6,625 nt of DNA from an uncultured Bacillaceae bacterium (GTDB taxonomy: Bacteria > Bacillota > Bacilli > Caldalkalibacillales > Caldalkalibacillaceae). The translations under genes and the position numbers were made by a program. The stretch covers positions 1-6,625 of the forward strand of contig CALBTX010000158.1 in assembly GCA_937967685.1 (NCBI GenBank), in the 5' to 3' direction. The notes under the pieces were generated by a model. That model saw only the letters and a program-made list of their open reading frames with translations. It ran no database searches and had not been told where the DNA came from. Shown here one piece after another: positions 1-4,839 of the stretch (positions are counted from its first letter, which is position 1; each line of letters starts with the position of its first letter).

Positions 1-29
1 AAAAAGTAACGGACACCGTTAAAAAGTAA
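1..29 (+). CDS. rpsM: C-terminal end of ribosomal protein S13 (partial, exact stop ambiguous)
   Basis: Only the last codons can be present. Positions 1-9 read Lys-Lys-stop. In another frame, positions 3-29 stay open and end Asp-Thr-Val-Lys-Lys-stop. Both endings resemble the basic tail of bacterial S13, which commonly finishes with Thr-Val followed by a few lysines. In Bacillales rpsM lies directly upstream of rpsK, which supports the identification. The sequence AAAAAGTAACGGA occurs twice, at 1-13 and 21-33, in different frames, so the tail has been duplicated and I cannot tell which TAA (7-9 or 27-29) is used without the upstream sequence. S13 sits in the head of the 30S subunit and contacts the 50S subunit and P-site tRNA. 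The assignment rests on context plus a very short match. Confidence 0.45.
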
Positions 30-43
30 CGGATGACACCGTT
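1..43 (+). repeat. Imperfect tandem duplication at the rpsM tail
   Basis: Copy one (1-20) and copy two (21-43) are identical except for a TGA insertion at 34-36 in copy two. Each starts AAAAAGTAACGGA and ends CACCGTT. Each copy also contains the short inverted pair AACGG/CCGTT (8-12 with 16-20, and 28-32 with 39-43). Related ACCGATT words recur at 54-60 and 68-74. The flanking CACCGTT words could have mediated slippage or unequal recombination; that mechanism is inference. Confidence 0.8.
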
Positions 44-61
44 CATGGGTGAAACCGATTG

Positions 62-81
62 AGATCCACCGATTTGGATCT
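62..81 (+). other. Short stem-loop upstream of rpsK
   Basis: AGATCCA (62-68) pairs with TGGATCT (75-81), a perfect 7-bp stem with a 6-nt loop, CCGATT. No T-run follows, so it is not a terminator. It lies 36 nt before the rpsK Shine-Dalgarno and could be an mRNA processing or stability element, or chance. Confidence 0.4.
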
Positions 82-117
82 AAGAAACATCTAAAGTTTG
101 CCCGTTTGCGGTGATCA

Positions 118-126
118 AAAGGAGGG
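118..126 (+). promoter_or_regulatory. Ribosome binding site of rpsK, deciding the ATG start
   Basis: AAAGGAGGG lies 9 nt (from the end of GGAGG) before ATG 135. An in-frame GTG at 111 lies upstream of this site and would add eight residues not typical of S11, so it was not chosen. Confidence 0.85.
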
Positions 127-134
127 AAAGCAAA

Positions 135-527
135 ATGGCAAAAACGCAAGCTCGCACAAAAAAACGTCGAGTCAAAAAAAATGTTCCATCAGGTGTGGCC
201 CATATTAAATCGACCTTTAACAACACGATTGTGACGATCACAGATCCACACGGGAATGCTTTGGCCTGGGCAAGTGCCGGGAATGTCGGTTTTAAAGGTT
301 CTCGTAAGAGCACGCCGTTTGCGGCTCAAATGGCTGCCGAAGCTGCGGCAAAAGAAGCGATGGAACAAGGGATGAAAGAAGTGGATGTCATGGTCAAAGG
401 CCCGGGTGCAGGTCGTGAAGCTGCCATTCGTTCGCTCCAAGCAGCCGGACTTGAAGTGAATACGATTTTAGATGTGACACCCATACCTCACAACGGATGC
501 CGTCCACCTAAACGTCGCCGTGTATAA
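135..527 (+). CDS. rpsK: 30S ribosomal protein S11
   Basis: S11 is a 30S platform protein that binds 16S rRNA near the mRNA exit region, where S18 and S7 are neighbours. The product has 130 residues, close to the Bacillus family length of about 131. It has a basic N-terminus (Arg/Lys-rich, residues 7-15), the core segment HIKSTFNNTIVTITD (23-37), the motif GSRKSTPFAAQMAAE (55-69), the loop KGPGAGREAAIR (88-99), and the family C-terminal signature DVTPIPHNGCRPPKRRRV. The start at ATG 135 is fixed by a strong Shine-Dalgarno at 118-126. It follows the presumed rpsM end and precedes rpoA, the usual alpha-operon order, so co-transcription is expected. Nothing is truncated or missing. Confidence 0.98.
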   Translation: MAKTQARTKKRRVKKNVPSGVAHIKSTFNNTIVTITDPHGNALAWASAGNVGFKGSRKSTPFAAQMAAEAAAKEAMEQGMKEVDVMVKGPGAGREAAIRSLQAAGLEVNTILDVTPIPHNGCRPPKRRRV

Positions 528-529
528 TG

Positions 530-547
530 CCGCCGGGGGATGGGCGG
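530..547 (+). other. GC-rich hairpin directly after rpsK
   Basis: CCGCC (530-534) pairs with GGCGG (543-547) around an 8-nt loop, extendable by G-T wobbles at 529/548 and 528/549. It starts three bases after the rpsK stop codon. No T-tract follows, so termination is unlikely. It forms the first of two consecutive hairpins in the rpsK-rpoA gap. Confidence 0.5.
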
Positions 548-555
548 TGAAACGT

Positions 556-594
556 CTTGAACCTTGCTGCTGTAACGCTTGGCAAGTGTTCAAG
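556..594 (+). promoter_or_regulatory. Long stem-loop in the rpsK-rpoA intergenic region
   Basis: CTTGAACCTTGC (556-567) pairs with GCAAG (582-586) and GTTCAAG (588-594), giving a 12-bp stem with a single bulged T at 587 and a 14-nt loop. Five T residues occur only 16 nt later (611-615), too far for a standard intrinsic terminator. The element could be an mRNA processing site, an attenuator, or a protein-binding leader controlling rpoA expression. The structure is visible; the role is inference. Confidence 0.5.
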
Positions 595-616
595 TGGTAT
601 AAATTTCCTGTTTTTA

Positions 617-625
617 TGCCATAAT
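617..625 (+). promoter_or_regulatory. Possible extended -10 promoter element for rpoA
   Basis: TGCCATAAT matches the extended -10 pattern TGn plus a hexamer one base from TATAAT. It lies about 60 nt before the rpoA ATG. There is no good -35 at the expected distance (around 597-602), so this would be a weak internal promoter at best. Confidence 0.3.
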
Positions 626-685
626 AGAAAAATGGTGTGTCAAGCCGGAGTGTACGATTTGGCGCTTTGAAGGAGGGTTCGTTGG

Positions 686-1630
686 ATGATTGAAATTGAA
701 AAGCCGAGGATTGAAATCGTGGAGACAACGGATGATGGCACCTACGGAAAGTTTGTTGTAGAACCTTTGGAGAGAGGGTACGGAACCACTTTGGGGAACT
801 CTCTGCGTCGTGTGCTTCTTTCTTCTCTCCCCGGGGCGGCGCCCAGGGCTGTTCAAATCGACGGGGTTTTGCACGAATTTTCTACGATTGAAGGTGTCAT
901 TGAAGATACGACAGAAATCATATTGAACTTGAAACAGCTCGCATTAAAGATTCATTCCGATGAAGAAAAAAATCTCGAAATTGATGTCGAGGGAGAAGGT
1001 ACCGTTACTGCGGCAGATATTCGTCATGACAGTGACGTTGAAATTCTCAATCCGGACCTCCATATCGCAACGCTCTCAGAAGGTGCCAGACTTCATATGA
1101 ATATTATGGCGGGCCGAGGCCGTGGTTATCAACCGGCAGAAGGTAATAAGAGAGAGGATCACCCCATTGGGGTCATCGCCATGGACTCTATCTACTCTCC
1201 CGTGTCCAGAGTGAATTTCGAAGTGAATAATACACGGGTTGGTCAGGTGACGAACTTCGACCAGTTGACGATAGAATTGTGGACGGATGGCAGTCTTCGT
1301 CCCGAAGAGGCGGTTAGTTTGGGGGCGAAGATTCTTTCCGAACACTTATCTCTTTTCATCGGCTTAACAGATGAAGCCCAAGATGCGGAAATCATGGTCG
1401 AAAAAGAGGAAGACCAGAAAGAAAAAGTGTTGGAAATGACCATCGAAGAGCTTGACCTATCCGTGCGCTCTTATAACTGTTTGAAGCGCGCCGGTATAAA
1501 CACCGTTCAAGAGTTAACCCAAAAAACCGAAGAAGATATGATGAAGGTGCGCAATTTAGGTAAAAAATCGTTGGAAGAAGTTCAATCAAAACTGGCTGAA
1601 CTCGGACTTTCCTTACGTAAAGACGAGTAA
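686..1630 (+). CDS. rpoA: DNA-directed RNA polymerase subunit alpha
   Basis: The alpha subunit dimerises to nucleate RNA polymerase assembly (beta, then beta-prime) and contacts upstream promoter DNA and regulators. The product has 314 residues, the length of Bacillus RpoA. The N-terminal assembly domain covers about 1-230 and includes ERGYGTTLGNSLRRVLLSS (29-47) with the conserved Arg pair 41-42. A charged linker (about 235-248, Glu/Lys-rich) leads to the C-terminal DNA-binding domain at about 248-314. In that domain LSVRSYNCLKRAGINTV carries Arg261, Asn264 and Cys265, and RNLGKKSL carries Gly292, Lys294 and Ser295, equivalent to E. coli Arg265, Asn268, Cys269, Gly296, Lys298 and Ser299, which read the UP element. 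A strong Shine-Dalgarno, AAGGAGGG (670-677), supports ATG 686. It is transcribed with rpsK and rplQ, possibly also from a weak internal promoter. Confidence 0.99.
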   Translation: MIEIEKPRIEIVETTDDGTYGKFVVEPLERGYGTTLGNSLRRVLLSSLPGAAPRAVQIDGVLHEFSTIEGVIEDTTEIILNLKQLALKIHSDEEKNLEIDVEGEGTVTAADIRHDSDVEILNPDLHIATLSEGARLHMNIMAGRGRGYQPAEGNKREDHPIGVIAMDSIYSPVSRVNFEVNNTRVGQVTNFDQLTIELWTDGSLRPEEAVSLGAKILSEHLSLFIGLTDEAQDAEIMVEKEEDQKEKVLEMTIEELDLSVRSYNCLKRAGINTVQELTQKTEEDMMKVRNLGKKSLEEVQSKLAELGLSLRKDE

Positions 1631-1649
1631 TCAGAGAGAATGATAGAAG

Positions 1650-1682
1650 AGAACGAGTGGAGAAGAATTCGAAACTCGTTTT
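1650..1682 (+). other. Stem-loop in the rpoA-rplQ gap
   Basis: AACGAGT (1652-1658) pairs perfectly with ACTCGTT (1674-1680), extended by a G-T wobble and an A-T pair to 1650/1682. The 15-nt loop carries GAATTCGAA. Only four T residues (1679-1682) end the stem and no U-tract follows, so strong termination is unlikely. It may be an mRNA stability or processing element between rpoA and rplQ, or may have no function. Confidence 0.4.
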
Positions 1683-1737
1683 GAGGAGACGATAAATCGA
1701 CTCATATTAGACGACTATCAAGAGAGGGGGAATTGCA

Positions 1738-2094
1738 ATGGCACGAAAATTAGGCCGCGAAACGGCCCCGCGCAAAGCGTTGCTGCGAAATCAAGTGACG
1801 AACCTGATCATCCACGAACGCATCGAAACGACTGAGGCCAAAGCGAAAGAAGTCCGTTCAATGGTTGAAAAAATGATTACCTTGGCGAAACGTGGAGACC
1901 TTCATGCTCGTCGTCAAGTGGCCTCATTTGTCTATCCTGAGCAGGCTAATGAAGAAGGACAAGATGCCATTCAAAAGCTGTTCGATGATATTGCTCCCCG
2001 ATATGAAGACCGCCAAGGAGGATATACCCGTATTTTAAAACTGGGGCCTCGCCGTGGAGATGGAGCACCCATGGTCTATTTAGAACTTGTTTAA
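1738..2094 (+). CDS. rplQ: 50S ribosomal protein L17
   Basis: L17 is a 50S protein near the peptide exit tunnel on the solvent side. The product has 118 residues, close to the roughly 120 of Bacillus L17. It begins MARKLGRETAPRKALLRNQ, then carries the family signature IHERIETTEAKAKEVRSMVE (25-44), KRGDLHARRQ, and the conserved C-terminus YTRILKLGPRRGDGAP (96-111) ending LELV. The N-terminus reads MARKLGR rather than the MGYRKLGR form of Bacillus subtilis, a normal family variation. A purine-rich Shine-Dalgarno region, AGAGAGGGGG (1721-1730), precedes ATG 1738. It is the last gene of the rpsK-rpoA-rplQ block, and a terminator-like hairpin starts 17 nt after its stop codon. Confidence 0.98.
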   Translation: MARKLGRETAPRKALLRNQVTNLIIHERIETTEAKAKEVRSMVEKMITLAKRGDLHARRQVASFVYPEQANEEGQDAIQKLFDDIAPRYEDRQGGYTRILKLGPRRGDGAPMVYLELV

Positions 2095-2110
2095 TACGAA
2101 CGGCACTCCA

Positions 2111-2167
2111 AAAAGGGTGGGGACCAGAATCTGCTGCCGGATTCTGATTCAAACCCTTTTCTTTTTT
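2111..2167 (+). terminator. Compound intrinsic terminator after rplQ
   Basis: The outer stem pairs AAAAGGGT (2111-2118) with ACCCTTTT (2153-2160). An inner stem pairs CAGAATC (2125-2131) with GATTCTG (2140-2146) and can be extended by a T-G and a G-C pair to a 4-nt loop. The 3' arm runs into C plus six T residues (2162-2167). The structure is larger than a minimal terminator because of internal mismatches. It probably ends the S10/spc/alpha transcript, possibly incompletely, as the ecf genes begin 93 nt later. The A-run on the 5' side could also let it work on the opposite strand. Confidence 0.8.
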
Positions 2168-2247
2168 GTATGCAGAGGACTTTTTTCCCTGTGCCAGTAT
2201 GTCTATCCATCGTTTTACTCCAAATCGTTAACCGATTAATTTGTTTT

Positions 2248-2254
2248 GAGGAGG
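2248..2254 (+). promoter_or_regulatory. Ribosome binding site of ecfA1, deciding the ATG start
   Basis: GAGGAGG lies 6 nt before ATG 2261. The upstream in-frame TTG at 2246 overlaps this site and would place the start inside the Shine-Dalgarno, so ATG 2261 is preferred. The protein then starts MIRLDHVSFQY, as expected for an ABC ATPase. Confidence 0.85.
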
Positions 2255-2260
2255 ACGGGC

Positions 2261-3109
2261 ATGATACGTTTGGATCACGTGTCCTTTCAGTACCAGGGTG
2301 GTACGACGCCGCCAGAGGATGGTCAGCCAGAGGCCATCAGGCAGCTTAGCTTGACCATTGAACAAGGGGAATATGTGACCATTGCCGGACCCAATGGCTC
2401 TGGAAAGTCCACCTTGGCAAAATTAATGAACGGTCTCTTGCTCCCACAGGCGGGGAATGTTTTTGTCGGCAAGTGGAATACACGAGATGAACAAGACAAG
2501 TGGGACATTCGCCGTCGGGTCGGGCTCGTTTTTCAAAATCCGGATCACCAGATGGTGGCCACAACTGTCCTGGATGATGTCGCTTTCGGGATGGAAAATA
2601 TGGGAATCGCTCGTGATCAGATGCACAAACGTGCGGAACAAGCCTTGAGGAAAGTGCGCATGTGGGAGCACCGCTTGAAACAACCTCATCATTTATCCGG
2701 CGGAGAGAAACAGCGCGTGGCCATTGCCGGTATTTTGGCTATGGAACCCGAGGTGATGATCTTTGACGAACCGACTTCTATGTTAGATCCCGACGGGAAG
2801 CGGGATATTTTACACATCATGCGCATGTTGCATGAAGAAGGATTTACGATCATCCATATCACTCACGATATGGAAGAGGTGCTTCAGTCCACTCGTTTCA
2901 TCGTCATGCACCGAGGCAAGATTGTCGCCGACGGCAGACCCGCGGAAATATTGTCTGATGCGGCCATGCTGGCTCAATATCAACTCCTGCCTCCTTTCAT
3001 CATTGAAGCGAAAGAGACCTTCCGCAAGTACGGTCTCTTTCTCCCTGATCGGATGGACAATGAAAGAGAGTTGGTTGAGGAATTATGGACATTCATATCC
3101 GCCACTTAA
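2261..3109 (+). CDS. ecfA1: ECF transporter ATP-binding subunit EcfA1
   Basis: This is one of the two ABC ATPases of the energy-coupling factor module. It hydrolyses ATP at the cytoplasmic face and, through EcfT, drives vitamin or metal uptake by interchangeable S components. The product has 282 residues. The ABC motifs are in order: Walker A GPNGSGKST (43-51, Lys49), Q-loop VFQNPDHQMV (Gln92), signature LSGGEKQR (145-152), Walker B MIFDEP (166-171, Asp169 and catalytic Glu170), D-loop SMLD (173-176) and H-loop His202. FQNPDHQ is typical of EcfA1. A short polar insertion (about 13-24, Gly/Pro/Glu-rich) lies after the first strand. The 3' end overlaps ecfA2 by 25 bp, implying translational coupling. 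It starts 94 nt after the rplQ terminator; I see no convincing promoter in that gap, so expression may depend on read-through. Confidence 0.97.
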   Translation: MIRLDHVSFQYQGGTTPPEDGQPEAIRQLSLTIEQGEYVTIAGPNGSGKSTLAKLMNGLLLPQAGNVFVGKWNTRDEQDKWDIRRRVGLVFQNPDHQMVATTVLDDVAFGMENMGIARDQMHKRAEQALRKVRMWEHRLKQPHHLSGGEKQRVAIAGILAMEPEVMIFDEPTSMLDPDGKRDILHIMRMLHEEGFTIIHITHDMEEVLQSTRFIVMHRGKIVADGRPAEILSDAAMLAQYQLLPPFIIEAKETFRKYGLFLPDRMDNERELVEELWTFISAT

Positions 3110-3957
3110 GCTATACGTACCATCCGGGGACGCCATTTGAGCATCAAGTCCTGCAAAACGTTCACTTGCATATCGCTTACGGTCATCGAGTGGCTCTTGT
3201 GGGCCGCACGGGGGCAGGGAAATCCACGCTTGTTCAACATATGAACGGGTTGTTGAAGCCCACACAAGGCTCGGTTCAAATCGGTGATGTCACCATTGGC
3301 AGTAATCGCCGAAAACATCCTCCTCTCTATAAACATGTCGGCATGGTTTTTCAATATCCAGAACAGCAGCTGTTTGAAGAGACCGTATTCAAAGACGTCG
3401 CCTACGGACCCAAAAATTTGGGCTGGCCGGATGAGATGGTCGAAAATCGAGTCCGGCAAGCGCTAACGCATGTCGGACTTGAGCCGAGGTATTGGCAGCA
3501 ATCCCCGTTTGCATTGAGCGGTGGACAAAAAAGGAGGGCGGCTATTGCCGGCATTCTGGCCATGCAGCCGAACATCTTAATACTGGATGAACCAACAGCA
3601 GGGCTCGATCCTCTCGGCCGGCAAAAAATAATGGACATGTTGTCCGAATGGCAAGCGAAAGACAAGCGGACGCTCATTTTGATTACACACCAAATGGAAG
3701 ACGTCGCCGAGTATACCGATGAAGTCATCGTCCTGCACGAAGGCAAACTGAAATGTCAGCTGGATCCGTTGACATTGTTTACCGAATATGCCGATCAGCT
3801 TCAACAACTGGGACTGGATATTCCGCGCTGGATCGAACTCGTCAGCTGTTTAAACCGGAAGCTGAATCCTCCCATCCAATTGGAATCTTGCAAGAAGGCT
3901 GACGTTCTCAGGCAGGTTGCCTGCAATCTTCGTCAACAGCGAGGAATGAATTCATGA
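3085..3957 (+). CDS. ecfA2: ECF transporter ATP-binding subunit EcfA2
   Basis: This is the second ECF ATPase, forming a heterodimer with EcfA1. The product has 290 residues. Walker A is GRTGAGKST (40-48, Lys46), the Q-loop is VFQYPEQQLFEETV (Gln90), the signature is LSGGQKRR (144-151), Walker B is LILDEP (165-170, Asp168 and Glu169), the D-loop is AGLD (172-175) and the H-loop is His202. FQYPEQQLFEETV is characteristic of EcfA2 and separates it from EcfA1. The C-terminal part (about 230-290) is the ECF-specific extension beyond the ABC core. The ATG lies inside ecfA1 (25-bp overlap, different frame), preceded by a weak, close GAGG (3077-3080, 4-nt spacing), so coupling to ecfA1 translation is likely. 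Its stop overlaps the ecfT start as ATGA. Confidence 0.97.
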   Translation: MDIHIRHLSYTYHPGTPFEHQVLQNVHLHIAYGHRVALVGRTGAGKSTLVQHMNGLLKPTQGSVQIGDVTIGSNRRKHPPLYKHVGMVFQYPEQQLFEETVFKDVAYGPKNLGWPDEMVENRVRQALTHVGLEPRYWQQSPFALSGGQKRRAAIAGILAMQPNILILDEPTAGLDPLGRQKIMDMLSEWQAKDKRTLILITHQMEDVAEYTDEVIVLHEGKLKCQLDPLTLFTEYADQLQQLGLDIPRWIELVSCLNRKLNPPIQLESCKKADVLRQVACNLRQQRGMNS

Positions 3958-4760
3958 GCAGGTTGGGCATGATCGCCATTGGTCAGTACGTGCCGCGAAC
4001 GTCTTTCATCCATCGCTTGGATCCCAGAACGAAAATCGTCTTGACTGTGGCCTGGATGGCGATGATTTTCCTGGCCAACAATTTCTGGACGTACGTCGGA
4101 TTGGTTGTCTTCATCCTGCTCGCTTTTATTCTTTCAAAAATACCGGTGCGTTTCATTTGGCGGGGATTAAAACCCGTTTGGTGGCTCTTATTATTTACAT
4201 TGCTCATGCATATCTGGTTGACTAAAGAAGGGGACATTCTCTGGCAATGGGGCGTGATCACGGTCCATGAACAGGGGTTGCTTCAAGGCCTGACCTTGAC
4301 TTTACGCATCGCGCTGCTTGTTCTAGGGGCATCGCTATTAACATTAACGACACAACCGCTGGCGTTAACGGATGGATTGGAAAAATTGCTGTATCCATTA
4401 CATCGGGTGCGCTTTCCAGTGCACGAATTCGCTTTAATGTTATCCATTGCTTTGCGCTTTATTCCAACGCTTCTGCAAGAAGTGGACAGGCTGATCAAAG
4501 CGCAGGAAGCCAGGGGAGGCAGCTTCTCTTCCGGTTCGTTCACCAAAAGGGTGTTGAATATCATCTCCATCCTCGTCCCGTTATTTATTTCTGCATTTCA
4601 AAAAGCGGACGACTTAGCTTTAGCGATGGAGGCCAGAGCCTATCGGGGCGGCCAGGGCCGAACACACCTGAGAGCGCTTGTCTTCAAAAAGACCGATCTG
4701 AGCGCATTGATTTCTTCGCTGTTGCTTTTCGTCTTCATCTTGTGTTGTAGAAATTGGTAA
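3954..4760 (+). CDS. ecfT: ECF transporter transmembrane subunit EcfT
   Basis: EcfT is the membrane scaffold linking the EcfA1/EcfA2 ATPases to S components. The product has 268 residues, the usual length. Hydrophobic segments lie at about 28-60 (probably two), 75-90, 108-132, 155-173, 200-215 and 248-263. The coupling-helix region carries the family signature: first motif Ala-Arg-Gly at 186-188 (AQEARGGSF), second motif Ala-Arg-Ala at 227-229 (AMEARAYRGG), where Gly is common. The N-terminus contains the conserved HRLDPRTK (20-27). It overlaps the ecfA2 stop by 4 bp (ATGA), with GAGGAA (3941-3946) as Shine-Dalgarno. The last six codons and stop (LCCRNW) form the first unit of a 21-bp repeat that continues into the spacer, so the extreme C-terminus may be recent. 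No S component gene is adjacent, which fits a shared group II module. Confidence 0.96.
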   Translation: MSRLGMIAIGQYVPRTSFIHRLDPRTKIVLTVAWMAMIFLANNFWTYVGLVVFILLAFILSKIPVRFIWRGLKPVWWLLLFTLLMHIWLTKEGDILWQWGVITVHEQGLLQGLTLTLRIALLVLGASLLTLTTQPLALTDGLEKLLYPLHRVRFPVHEFALMLSIALRFIPTLLQEVDRLIKAQEARGGSFSSGSFTKRVLNIISILVPLFISAFQKADDLALAMEARAYRGGQGRTHLRALVFKKTDLSALISSLLLFVFILCCRNW

Positions 4761-4821
4761 AAAATTATGCTGTTGGGAATTGTGCTGTAGAAGTTGGGAA
4801 TTGTGCTGTAGACGTTGGTGA
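4740..4821 (+). repeat. Four-unit imperfect 21-bp tandem repeat at the ecfT end and ecfT-truA spacer
   Basis: Units lie at 4740-4760, 4765-4779, 4780-4800 and 4801-4821. Units one, three and four are 21 bp. They share TTGTG(C/T)TGTAGA and a following GTTGG- or ATTGG-type end. Unit two lacks an internal 6-bp piece (15 bp) and is preceded by four extra A residues. Unit one is in frame with ecfT and supplies its last six residues and stop codon. The remaining units fill the spacer up to the truA Shine-Dalgarno. The repeat is not palindromic and has no iteron or CRISPR layout; slippage expansion is the simplest explanation. Confidence 0.88.
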
Positions 4822-4825
4822 AAAA

Positions 4826-4830
4826 GAGGG
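4826..4830 (+). promoter_or_regulatory. Ribosome binding site of truA, deciding the ATG start
   Basis: GAGGG ends 9 nt before ATG 4840. An in-frame TTG at 4834 is only 3 nt from it, too close for initiation, so ATG 4840 (MIKQRKYACIVAYDG) is preferred. Confidence 0.75.
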
Positions 4831-4839
4831 CGATTGATC

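Noticed and set aside
523..528. Perfect TATAAT overlapping the rpsK stop codon, as a promoter for rpoA
   Set aside because: No sequence resembling TTGACA lies 16-18 bp upstream, there is no TGn extension, and the bases are constrained by the last rpsK codons. It is probably chance.
579..603. TTGGCA (579-584) with TATAAA (598-603) as a promoter
   Set aside because: The spacer is only 13 bp, too short for a sigma-A promoter, and the -35 part lies within the stem-loop at 556-594.
2214..2242. TTTACT (2214-2219) with TAATTT (2237-2242) as a promoter for ecfA1
   Set aside because: The spacer is 17 bp but the -10 matches only half of consensus, and it would start transcription at the Shine-Dalgarno, leaving almost no leader.
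3106..3746. Minus-strand open frames of 114-117 codons opposite ecfA2
   Set aside because: They are antisense shadows of a well-conserved ABC ATPase gene, without recognisable motifs or ribosome binding sites.
4740..4821. CRISPR array or replication iterons
   Set aside because: Units are directly abutting or nearly so, with no unique spacers, are not palindromic, and partly code for EcfT. There is no cas or rep gene nearby.
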